A stretch of 64,000 bases of DNA from JAQBZY01 sp038117205 (lineage in GTDB: Bacteria > Pseudomonadota > Alphaproteobacteria > Rhodospirillales > Casp-alpha2): NCBI GenBank assembly GCA_038117205.1, contig JAYOFL010000006.1, forward strand, positions 20,025 through 84,024, written 5' to 3'. Position numbers and translations under genes: made by a program. The notes under the pieces were generated by a model. It saw only the letters and a list, made by a program, of their open reading frames with translations. It did not search any database and was not told the DNA's origin. Shown piece by piece: positions 16,336-24,045 of the stretch (within the stretch, counting starts at the first letter, position 1; the number at the start of each line of letters is the position of its first letter).

Positions 16336-17640
16336 TCACGGACCGTCGGCGGGATCGGGAATCCAGCCGTAACGGACGCGGCCGGCGTCGTCGCCGGCGG
16401 TCCGAGCGCGGGCCAGGATGGCTTGGCGCAACTCCGGGCCGTGCCAGTCGGGGTACTTCGCCAGCAACCGGACTGCCAGGGCGGTCACGCGCGGCACGGC
16501 GAAACTCGATCCGGACGCCTTTCCCGGCGCGCCCCGGTGATCCTTCACCTCGATGCGCTCGCCGGGCACCATGATGTCGACGCTGCGCGGCCCCCAGTTC
16601 GATCCCTGCGCCAGCCGGCCGTCCATTTCCGACGACGTCACGACGAGGGCGTTGGAAAGGCCGAGCGCCGCCGGATAGACCGGCTCGCGGTCGATGTCGC
16701 GGCCGTCGTTGCCGGCGGAAACGACGAACAGCATTCGCGGGTGCCGCGCCGCCGCCTCGGCGAAGGCGGCCCAATCGCCCTGCTTGTTGGAGCCCATCGC
16801 CAGGTTGACGATCCGGATGCCGCGCTCGGCGAGCCAGTCGACCGCCGCCGCCATCCGCGTCATGTCCGGGCGCGGATAACGGATCGGCAGGACCCGCGAC
16901 ATCGGGGCCTCGCGGATCAGCACGCTCATGACGGCGCTGCCGTGGTGCAGCGGAAAGAACGGCGAGCGGCCGGTATCGCTGTCGAAGGGGCGGCCGTCCA
17001 TGTCCCAGAAGTCGTAGCCGTCTAGGCCGCCGTCCGCCGTCCGCGCCAGTCTCGCCTTCAAGGGATCGAGTGTGTAGTTGACGCCGCTGTCGATCAGGCC
17101 GACGGAGACGCCGCCCGGGTCGGTTCCCGCCGGCGGCAGTGGATTGAGCGGAATGGCCTCGACGACGCGGCTGAGATCGGCGGCGAGCACCGTGATCCGG
17201 TCGGGCCGGCCTTCTGGATCGTATCCCAGCCGGCGCCCCTCGATGACGCGGCATTCGGCGTCGGCGCTGACGCTTTCGAGCGGCTTGCTGTCGGAAATCT
17301 CGATGCCGATCCGCCGCAACCGGCCGCCCGGGTACAGGCGGTTGATCTCGAGGGTGCGGCCGTCCGCCAGAAGATACGTGGTTTCGCTCCGCCCGGCCTT
17401 GCCGGCCATGATCGCGACGTCGTGCGCGAGGACGCGTGGACCGCCGAGGGCGTCGCGGACAGGACCCGGATCGTCGTAGGGCGGTTTGCAGGCGACGCTG
17501 AGGACCGTATCGACGGGCTCGCCGGCCAAGGCCGCCGTTTCAGACAGAGAGATAAATAAAGCGAGAATTGCGGCAAGGGAGACGATGCCGACACGGCTGC
17601 CGGCCGGAATTACCCTGGATCGCTGGTTCGCCTGCCGCAT
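16336..17640 (-). CDS. exported subtilisin-like (S8) serine protease
   Basis: A 434-residue protein with an N-terminal hydrophobic signal segment (about 18-39), then a region of about 140 residues without a family I recognise, then an S8 catalytic domain. The triad can be read as D184 (GLIDSGVN), H233 (HHGSAV) and S379 (GSSFAVPR), with the oxyanion Asn in SAGNDG. The unknown N-terminal region could be a prodomain or an adhesion module. It is convergent with the trypsin-like protease gene, so two exported serine proteases sit tail to tail. Confidence 0.8.
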   Translation of the reverse strand: MRQANQRSRVIPAGSRVGIVSLAAILALFISLSETAALAGEPVDTVLSVACKPPYDDPGPVRDALGGPRVLAHDVAIMAGKAGRSETTYLLADGRTLEINRLYPGGRLRRIGIEISDSKPLESVSADAECRVIEGRRLGYDPEGRPDRITVLAADLSRVVEAIPLNPLPPAGTDPGGVSVGLIDSGVNYTLDPLKARLARTADGGLDGYDFWDMDGRPFDSDTGRSPFFPLHHGSAVMSVLIREAPMSRVLPIRYPRPDMTRMAAAVDWLAERGIRIVNLAMGSNKQGDWAAFAEAAARHPRMLFVVSAGNDGRDIDREPVYPAALGLSNALVVTSSEMDGRLAQGSNWGPRSVDIMVPGERIEVKDHRGAPGKASGSSFAVPRVTALAVRLLAKYPDWHGPELRQAILARARTAGDDAGRVRYGWIPDPADGP

Positions 17641-17745
17641 CGAACAATTTCACCCCTGTCGGAAAAGTCGTTTGGAACCTTATGGCGATGCAAAGGCAAG
17701 TCAACGCGCATCGGACGGCTGTCCAGTCCAAGCCGCCATGCTAGG

Positions 17746-17827
17746 ATGATCGAACAGGGGGATTCGGGTAACACCGACAAGATTCGATATCTACTGCCGG
17801 GGTGGCGGGCGCTGGTCTAAGGTCGAA
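17746..17827 (+). other. probable frameshifted 5' end of the cyclase gene
   Basis: The cyclase frame is open upstream of its first ATG and reads FDIYCRGGGRWSKVE from 17783 straight into MLPGGD, which looks like genuine protein. No start codon is available in that frame. The adjacent frame has an ATG at 17746 and reads MIEQGDSGNTDK before running off to a TAA at 17818. Skipping one base near 17782 would join the two parts into a continuous N-terminus. Either there is a one-base indel (mutation or sequencing error) or the gene starts at 17828. Confidence 0.45.
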
Positions 17828-19468
17828 ATGCTTCCGGGCGGGGATCGGAATGGCGCGGTCGCGCGTGGCGAGGCGCTCGACGCCGACGGTGCCTACGAGG
17901 GCGTCCGCGTCATGGCGATCACCGAGCGCGGCAGCCGCTCACCGATCGAAACCCTGGCCTATATCAGTCCGCATCTCCGAAAGACGGGGTGTGCGCCGCA
18001 GGGAAAGGGCGCGATGCCCGTGCCGTCCGAGGCGCTTCAGAACGCCGACGACGCGCGAACCTTGCCGCCGTCCCTGACGGAACTCCCAGGCGGCGCGCAA
18101 ACGCGGCCCACCGCCGTTCGCAGGCCGGAAACGACGGGGGAACGCATCCGTTATGGGAAGATGGTCGCGCCCATCGGCACCGGCGTCGTCGCGTCGGCGG
18201 TTTCCTACGTTCCGTTGACGGCGCTCTCCAAGGTGCTCGCCGGTGAGATGATGCTTGGCGCCGGCGCGCCAAAGAACATCGTCGTCGCCGGCTGCCTGGC
18301 GATCTTCCTGATCGTGACGGGCGGACTGCTCGGCCGGCTGCATCGGCGCGGCCTGTTGATCGCGCCGGCGGCGGTGATCGGACCGTCGAAGGCTGCACCG
18401 ACCGCGCGTCCCGCGGCGGCGGCCGTTCCCAAGGCGGCAAGCAAGCCGGAACCCGCCAATCCTCCGGCGACGGATCTGCCACCGGCGCCGTCGTCCATGG
18501 TCGACGGGCAGGCGCTCAAGGAAGACCACCGCCGCGAGGTGCTCGAATTCCTGGCCGCCGCACTGGTCGCCATCAAGGACGACGTGCCGCGCATGAACCA
18601 GCACGTCAGTTTCGGCATCAATCTCTTCATCAGCGGCGCCGCCGAACGCTATGCGTCCGAATCTAAGCTGACGCGCATGCAGACGTTCGTCCTGATCCGC
18701 GAAGGGATCGAGGCGCTCGGCAACCCGCCGGACCGGGTCGACGCCTTCTGCCGCCAGATCGTCGATTACAAAACCACGGAACGCTACAACGCCATGATCG
18801 AGGCCGGGCGGCAGACCATGGAACGCCATCTGGCGCGGCAGTTGGATCCGTTCCTGGATTTTGCCGAGACCATCAAGCTCTGGAGTTCAGACTCGGCGGC
18901 GCGCGCCCAGACGCAGGGCATCGTCTGCATCATGTTCACCGATCTGGTCGGATCGACGGCGATGACGCAGGAGCGCGGCGACTACGGCGCGCAGGAAGTG
19001 GTGCGCACCCACAACGCCATCGTCAGATCGGCGCTCGCCGATCACGCCGGGCGCGAGGTCAAGCATACCGGCGACGGCATCATGGCGAGCTTTCCGGCGG
19101 CGCCGTCCGCCGTCCGCGCCACCATCGACATCCAGCGCGCGCTCGCCCAGCACAACGCCCGCACGGGCGCAGTGCCGGTCCGGGTTCGGATCGGATTGAA
19201 TGCCGGCGAGGCGGTACAGGAGGAAGACGACTTCTTCGGCACCACCGTTCAGTTGTCGGCGCGCGTCTGCGACAAGGCCGGCGCCACGGAAATCTTCGTC
19301 ACCGACAACGTGCGCGAGCTCACCAAGGGGCACGGTTTCGCACTGGAGGACGCCGGCGAATTCGAACTGAAGGGCATTCCCCGGCCGGTGACGCTTTACC
19401 GCGTCGACTGGACCGCGCCGCCGCCGCCGAACATGCAGGCCGAGGAAACGGCGCCGGCCGCCGGCTGA
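17828..19468 (+). CDS. class III adenylate/guanylate cyclase, membrane-anchored
   Basis: A 546-residue protein as annotated from the first ATG. After an N-terminal segment of about 110 residues there are two predicted transmembrane helices (about 118-140 and 150-170), a Pro/Ala-rich linker (about 180-215), a helical region, and a C-terminal class III cyclase catalytic domain (about 360-530). The two metal-binding aspartates are D372 (FTDLVGST) and D416 (HTGDG), 44 residues apart as in known cyclases. It makes a cyclic nucleotide, most likely cAMP, at the inner face of the membrane. The true N-terminus probably lies upstream across an apparent frameshift. Confidence 0.8.
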   Translation: MLPGGDRNGAVARGEALDADGAYEGVRVMAITERGSRSPIETLAYISPHLRKTGCAPQGKGAMPVPSEALQNADDARTLPPSLTELPGGAQTRPTAVRRPETTGERIRYGKMVAPIGTGVVASAVSYVPLTALSKVLAGEMMLGAGAPKNIVVAGCLAIFLIVTGGLLGRLHRRGLLIAPAAVIGPSKAAPTARPAAAAVPKAASKPEPANPPATDLPPAPSSMVDGQALKEDHRREVLEFLAAALVAIKDDVPRMNQHVSFGINLFISGAAERYASESKLTRMQTFVLIREGIEALGNPPDRVDAFCRQIVDYKTTERYNAMIEAGRQTMERHLARQLDPFLDFAETIKLWSSDSAARAQTQGIVCIMFTDLVGSTAMTQERGDYGAQEVVRTHNAIVRSALADHAGREVKHTGDGIMASFPAAPSAVRATIDIQRALAQHNARTGAVPVRVRIGLNAGEAVQEEDDFFGTTVQLSARVCDKAGATEIFVTDNVRELTKGHGFALEDAGEFELKGIPRPVTLYRVDWTAPPPPNMQAEETAPAAG

Positions 19469-19472
19469 ACCG

Positions 19473-20267
19473 TCAGAGGGCGGCCAAGTCGCGGAGCGAC
19501 TTCGCCACCTCGCGCGGCCGTTCCAGCATCATCATGTGGCCGGTGCGGCCGAGAACGTCGAGCGCCGCGTCCTTGAATTGTCCCATCAGCGGCTTCGCGT
19601 TCTTGAGCGGCGTCATCTTGTCCTCGTCGCCGGCGACGATGCGGACGGGGCAGGCGACGCCCGTGGACTGCTCGGCGGCCTTCTTGTAGACGTCGCAGGC
19701 TCGGAGGTCGCCGGCCAGCACGCCGGGCTTGGCGCTTTCCAGCAACTGTTCCGCCGCGCCCATGACCCAGAGGCCCGGCTGCGGATGGCCGCCGATATGA
19801 GAGATGCGGCCGAAGCCCCAATCCGTCACCAGTTCCGGGGCGAGCGGACCGCCCGCGTCGGCGGCGGCGATCAGGTCCGGGTGCACCGGCATTTCGGCGG
19901 CGACGCCGAGAAGTCCCACGGCCTTCACTTTCTCCGGATGCCGGGCGGCAAGCTCGACGGCGATCAACGCGCCCATGGAATGGCCGGCGACGGCGGCCTG
20001 CTTGATCCCGGCGGCATCCATGAAGGCGATGACCCAGTCGGCCATGTCCTCGACGCTCGCGAGCGCCGGTCCTTCCGAGCCGCCGTGTCCGGGCAGGTCG
20101 ACGGCGAACACGCGGACGCCGCGCGCCGCCAGATAGCGGCTCTGCAATTGCCAGACGGTGCCGTCCATGCCGGCGCCGTGGATGAGGACGAGGACCGGTG
20201 CGCCGGCCTTGGGCTCGATGCCGCCGGTCGCCGCGTGCGCGCGCTTGCCATTGACGATGCACTCCAT
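19473..20267 (-). CDS. alpha/beta-hydrolase
   Basis: A 264-residue single-domain hydrolase. The oxyanion segment is LIHGAGMDG, the nucleophile elbow GHSMGA carries the catalytic Ser (about residue 99), the acid is probably in VAGDEDKMTP and the histidine is in GRTGHMMML. It starts 3 bases after the metY stop in the same direction and so is co-transcribed. A role in hydrolysing an acyl ester linked to homoserine or thiol metabolism is possible, but the fold is too general to name a substrate. Confidence 0.75.
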   Translation of the reverse strand: MECIVNGKRAHAATGGIEPKAGAPVLVLIHGAGMDGTVWQLQSRYLAARGVRVFAVDLPGHGGSEGPALASVEDMADWVIAFMDAAGIKQAAVAGHSMGALIAVELAARHPEKVKAVGLLGVAAEMPVHPDLIAAADAGGPLAPELVTDWGFGRISHIGGHPQPGLWVMGAAEQLLESAKPGVLAGDLRACDVYKKAAEQSTGVACPVRIVAGDEDKMTPLKNAKPLMGQFKDAALDVLGRTGHMMMLERPREVAKSLRDLAAL

Positions 20268-20270
20268 GGC

Positions 20271-21566
20271 TCAGCCCTTCTGCGAGGCGCGGAGCGCCGA
20301 TTTCAAATCCTGGATGATGTCGTCCGCGTCCTCGATGCCGACGGAAAGCCGGATCAGGTTCTCGCCGATGCCGGCGGCGGCGAGGGCTTCCGCGCTCATC
20401 TGCTGGTGCGTCGTCGAACCCGGATGGATGACCAGCGTCTTGGCGTCGCCGATGTTGGCGAGGTGCGAGGCGAGCTGCACGTTCTCGATGAACTTGCGGC
20501 CGGCGGCGCGGCCGCCCTTGATGCCGAAGCTCATGATGGAGCCGGCGCCCTTCGGCAGCAGCTTCGCCGCCAGCGCGTGATCCGGGTGCGACGGGACGGA
20601 CGGATGGTTGACCCATTCGACCTCGTCGGCGGCGTCCAGGAACGCGGCCACCTTCAGCGCGTTGGCGACGTGCTTCTGCATGCGGAGCGGCAGCGTCTCC
20701 AACCCCTGCAGGATATAGAAGGCGTTGGCCGGGCTCAGGCACGCGCCGAAATCCTTCATGCCTTCGGCGCGGGCGCGCATCAGGAATGCCTGCGGGCCGA
20801 ACTCGTCGGCGAAGTCGATGCCGGCGTATCCGGCGTAGGGTTCGGTCAGCGTCGGGAACTTGCCGCTGGCGCGCCAGTCGAACTTGCCGCTGTCGACCAG
20901 GCAGCCGCCGATGGCGACGCCGTGTCCGCCGATGAACTTGGTCAGCGAATGCATGACGATGTCGGCGCCGAAGTCGAAGGGCCGCATCAGATACGGCGTT
21001 GTGAAGGTGCTGTCGATGAGCAGCGGCAATCCGGCCGCGTGCGCGACGTCGGCGACGGCCGGCAGGTCCAGCACTTCAATCCCCGGATTGCCGAGGGTCT
21101 CGGCGAAGACGAGGCGGGTGTTCTCCTTGATCGCGGCCTTGAAGGCGTCCGGCTTTCTCGGATTGACGAAGGTCGTCTCGATCCCAAAGCGGGGCAGCGT
21201 GTAGGTGAACAGATTGTGCGAGCCGCCGTAGATGGAGCCCGACGCCACGATGTGTCCGCCCTTGTCCATCAGCGTCGCGACGGCGAGGAAGAGGGCCGCC
21301 ATGCCGCTCGCCGTCGCCACGGCGCCGACGCCGCCTTCCAGCGCCGCGACCCGCTCTTCCAGAACCGCCACGGTCGGGTTGGAGAGGCGGGAATAGATGT
21401 GCCCTGGCTGTTCCAGGTTATAGAGCGCCGCCGCGTGGTCCGTATCCTCGAACACGTAGGACGTGGTCTGGTAGATCGGCACCGCCCGGGCGCCGGTCGC
21501 CGGGTCGGGCTGCTGGCCGGCATGCAGGCTCAGCGTGTCGAACTTCAGGAACTTGGGCTGCACCAT
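20271..21566 (-). CDS. metY: O-acetylhomoserine (or O-succinylhomoserine) sulfhydrylase-family enzyme
   Basis: A 431-residue PLP enzyme of the Cys/Met metabolism family. The length and insertions (the long stretch between the PLP lysine and the C-terminal domain) are those of O-acetylhomoserine aminocarboxypropyltransferase, which makes homocysteine from O-acetylhomoserine and sulfide. The PLP lysine is K210 in SLTKFIGG, and SRLSNPTV is the usual N-terminal signature. The start MVQPKF at 21566 has GGAGAG upstream. The leader contains a perfect hairpin. An alpha/beta-hydrolase gene follows directly. Confidence 0.85.
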   Translation of the reverse strand: MVQPKFLKFDTLSLHAGQQPDPATGARAVPIYQTTSYVFEDTDHAAALYNLEQPGHIYSRLSNPTVAVLEERVAALEGGVGAVATASGMAALFLAVATLMDKGGHIVASGSIYGGSHNLFTYTLPRFGIETTFVNPRKPDAFKAAIKENTRLVFAETLGNPGIEVLDLPAVADVAHAAGLPLLIDSTFTTPYLMRPFDFGADIVMHSLTKFIGGHGVAIGGCLVDSGKFDWRASGKFPTLTEPYAGYAGIDFADEFGPQAFLMRARAEGMKDFGACLSPANAFYILQGLETLPLRMQKHVANALKVAAFLDAADEVEWVNHPSVPSHPDHALAAKLLPKGAGSIMSFGIKGGRAAGRKFIENVQLASHLANIGDAKTLVIHPGSTTHQQMSAEALAAAGIGENLIRLSVGIEDADDIIQDLKSALRASQKG

Positions 21567-21583
21567 GACGATCTCTCCGCGTT

Positions 21584-21600
21584 CGGGCTTTACAAGCCCG
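21584..21600 (-). promoter_or_regulatory. perfect hairpin in the metY leader
   Basis: Read leftward, CGGGCTT-GTA-AAGCCCG forms a 7-bp perfect stem with a 3-base loop, 17 bases upstream of the metY start and immediately before its GGAGAG site. Placement suggests control of translation or attenuation. There is no U-tract, so it is not a simple terminator. I do not recognise a SAM riboswitch core around it. Confidence 0.45.
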
Positions 21601-21690
21601 GGGCCTCTCATTAGGCAGGTGCCGAGCCAAGCGTCAACAACATGACGTCATTGACCGGGCGGTCAGGTCCGGGGGTAGGGGAGAGAGCGC

Positions 21691-22995
21691 ATGAGCCGCA
21701 AGATCAATTCCGTCGCCGTGCTGGGCGCCGGCACCATGGGGACCGGCATCGCCGGCCTGGCCGCCGAGCGGGACTGCAAGGTCCTTCTGCTCGACGTCAG
21801 CATGGACGCCGCCGAGAAAGCGTTGAAACGGATCGTCGAGGGCCGCCCGCCCGCCATCGACACGCCCGGCAAGGAAAAGAACATCGAGCTCGGCACGCTC
21901 GCCGACGATCTGGAAAAGATCGCCGACTACGACTGGATCTGCGAGGCCGTGATCGAGGACGTGCAGACGAAACGCGACCTGTTCGCCCGCTTCGAGCCGC
22001 TCCGCAAGGACGGTTCCGTCGTCAGCACCAACACCTCTGGCATTCCGCTCCGCGACATCACCGAAGGCATGCCGAAGCGCCTTCTCAAGGACGTCTGCGT
22101 CACGCACTTCTTCAACCCGGTGAAGATCATGCGGCTCTGCGAGCTGGTGCCGGGCAAGGAAACCGACGCCGATGTCGTGGCCGCGTTCCGCGACTATCTG
22201 GGCGGCGTCATGGGCAAGGGCGTCGTCAACGCTAAGGACACCGTCAACTTCATCGGCAACCGCATCGGCTGCTTCTGGATGCTGATGGGTCTGCACGCGG
22301 CGACCGAGGCACGGGCGAAGGGGCTCTCGCAGGAACGGATCGACGCGCTGATGTCGGGACCCGTGGGCCTGCCGCCGACGGGCCTCTACGGCCTGATCGA
22401 CCTGATCGGCCTCGACGTCATGGACTTTGTCGGCAAGAACCTCGCCATCAATCTGCCGGCCGGCGACATGGGCGCTGACTTCACAGCCTTCCCGAAGGCC
22501 GAGCACGCCATGCTGGAGCGCGGCCAGCTGGGCCGGAAGACCGGCGGCGGCTTCTACCGGCTCGTCAAATTGGACGACGGCAACCGCAAGAAGGAAGTGT
22601 TCGATCTGGATGCCGGCGATTGGCGCGACGCCACCGACGTGAAGGTGGATGCCGGCATGGACGTGCTGTTCGCAAACGACGGCGACGGCGCCTTCGTCTG
22701 GAAGATCATGGGTGGCACGCTCGCCTACGCCGCCGATTTGGTGCCGGAAATCTCCGACGACGTGGTCAACGTGGACCGCGCCATGCGCTGGGGCTTCGCC
22801 TGGGCGAAGGGGCCGTTCGAGATGCTCGACGCGCTCGGCCCGACAAAGTTCCTCGCCAAGTACCGCGAGACGCACGGCCACACGCCGAACATGTTGGGTG
22901 TTCTTGAGAAGGCGGGGGCGGAGACGTTCTACCGCGCCGGCGGCACCGAATTCCTCGGCCTCGACGGGAAGTATCACCCGGTTCCGGCGGAGTGA
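21691..22995 (+). CDS. 3-hydroxyacyl-CoA dehydrogenase
   Basis: A 434-residue NAD-dependent dehydrogenase of beta-oxidation. The N-terminal Rossmann domain has GAGTMGTGIA (about 11-20). The catalytic segment includes NTSGIPL and HFFNPV with the catalytic His-Glu pair, and a duplicated C-terminal helical domain is present (segments with GRKTGGGFY and WGFAWAKGPFE). There is no fused enoyl-CoA hydratase, unlike FadB/FadJ. It is monocistronic, and its stop lies 3 bases from the stop of the convergent FrnE-like gene. Confidence 0.85.
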   Translation: MSRKINSVAVLGAGTMGTGIAGLAAERDCKVLLLDVSMDAAEKALKRIVEGRPPAIDTPGKEKNIELGTLADDLEKIADYDWICEAVIEDVQTKRDLFARFEPLRKDGSVVSTNTSGIPLRDITEGMPKRLLKDVCVTHFFNPVKIMRLCELVPGKETDADVVAAFRDYLGGVMGKGVVNAKDTVNFIGNRIGCFWMLMGLHAATEARAKGLSQERIDALMSGPVGLPPTGLYGLIDLIGLDVMDFVGKNLAINLPAGDMGADFTAFPKAEHAMLERGQLGRKTGGGFYRLVKLDDGNRKKEVFDLDAGDWRDATDVKVDAGMDVLFANDGDGAFVWKIMGGTLAYAADLVPEISDDVVNVDRAMRWGFAWAKGPFEMLDALGPTKFLAKYRETHGHTPNMLGVLEKAGAETFYRAGGTEFLGLDGKYHPVPAE

Positions 22996-22998
22996 CGT

Positions 22999-23643
22999 CT
23001 ACTCGGCGGCGGAGGCTTTCTCCGCCAGCACCTGCTCGAACGCCTGCACGAAGGTTTCCGGCGCCTGCGCGCCCGAGATGCCGTACTTGTTGTCGATGAC
23101 GTAGAACGGCACGCCCTCGATGCCGAGGTGGCGCGCTTCCGCGTCGGCGCGGAGCACGTCTTCGCGGTCCTCATCGCCCTGCAGATAGGCGCGGACCGTG
23201 TCGGCGTCGAGGCCGGCGCTTTCGGCGACGCCGACCAGCGTTTCCGAATCGCCGATGTCCTTCCCCTCGAAGAAGAAGGCCGCGAACAGCGCCTCCACGA
23301 CGGAATCGATCCGGCCCGCGCGGGCCGCGAAGGCGATCAGCCGGTGCGCATCGACCGTGTTCGGCGAACGCTTGATGAGATCGAAGCGGAAATCCAGGTC
23401 CTCCGTCTTGCCGACGCCGGAAACCCGCTCGTAGACGCCCTGGGCCCGTTCCTTGGAGCCGAACTTGGCGGCCGTGAACTCTGCCCGGTCGGCGCCTTCC
23501 TTCGGCATGTGCGGATGCAACTGGAACGGCCGCCAGGAAATCGTGAGGTCCGGGATGGGTTTCGCCGCCAGGGCCTTTTCGAGCCGGCGCTTGCCGATCA
23601 GGCACCACGGGCAGACCGGGTCGGAAAAGATGTCGATGTGCAT
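22999..23643 (-). CDS. DsbA-family FrnE-like oxidoreductase
   Basis: A 214-residue cytoplasmic thioredoxin-fold protein with the redox motif C11-P-W-C14, the typical FrnE opening IFSDPVCPWCLIGK, a helical insertion and the cis-proline loop EGVPFYVI. There is no signal peptide, so it is not a periplasmic DsbA. FrnE-type proteins act as disulfide oxidoreductases or isomerases, or 2-hydroxychromene-2-carboxylate isomerase relatives. It is transcribed leftward from next to a 400-base repeat-containing intergenic region. Confidence 0.8.
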   Translation of the reverse strand: MHIDIFSDPVCPWCLIGKRRLEKALAAKPIPDLTISWRPFQLHPHMPKEGADRAEFTAAKFGSKERAQGVYERVSGVGKTEDLDFRFDLIKRSPNTVDAHRLIAFAARAGRIDSVVEALFAAFFFEGKDIGDSETLVGVAESAGLDADTVRAYLQGDEDREDVLRADAEARHLGIEGVPFYVIDNKYGISGAQAPETFVQAFEQVLAEKASAAE

Positions 23644-24045
23644 GGCGGTTTCCTCGGTTGCGGTCTCTTTAAGGTGCGTACTTGAAAGTAGAATACAAGT
23701 GCGGAGGCCCTGGAAATATCGATCTTATCGAAATCGAGTTGAGCGGACATGGATCCCGGATCAAGTCCGGGATGACGTAGGAGAATGGAAGCCCGCCTGC
23801 CCCGGGCTTGACCCGGGGTCACCCCGGGCTCGTCCCGGGGTCCACTCTCTGGGTCGCGTTCCGTGTCTGAGTGTGAACCCCGGAATAAATCCGGGGTGAC
23901 GAAATGGTGGGAATGCGGCGTTTGCTCGCACTCATCCGTCGCCCCGGACTTGATCCGGGGCCCATGCGGAAAATGGTCTCGATCGGCTAAGCAGCAGTTT
24001 CCAGGGCGCCGAGGACCACGCTTGCGGAAGCGTGACGAAATTTGC
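23644..24045. repeat. non-coding interval with five REP-like palindromes
   Basis: No gene is supported in these 402 bases. Five copies of a 21-base palindrome with consensus (A/G)YCCCGGR-N5-YCCGGGRY lie at 23753-23773, 23800-23818, 23821-23841, 23877-23897 and 23941-23961. Each has an 7-8 bp stem and a 5-base loop (CTTGA in two of them). They are often flanked by GTGACG or GGTCC. The same element recurs at 48471-48536. They look like repetitive extragenic palindromes rather than terminators, because no U-tract follows. Confidence 0.75.

Noticed and set aside
19536..21614. Very long rightward open frame (692 codons) over metY and the hydrolase gene
   Set aside because: Antisense to two well-recognised genes; its translation is Arg/Gly/Val/Asp-rich with no family, a typical shadow in high-GC DNA.
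21567..21690. SAM-II riboswitch upstream of metY
   Set aside because: I cannot find the conserved pseudoknot core; only an isolated hairpin is present, so I did not name it a riboswitch.
23753..23961. Possible CRISPR array
   Set aside because: Repeats are short self-palindromes with unequal, partly overlapping spacing and variable loops, without constant spacers or cas genes.
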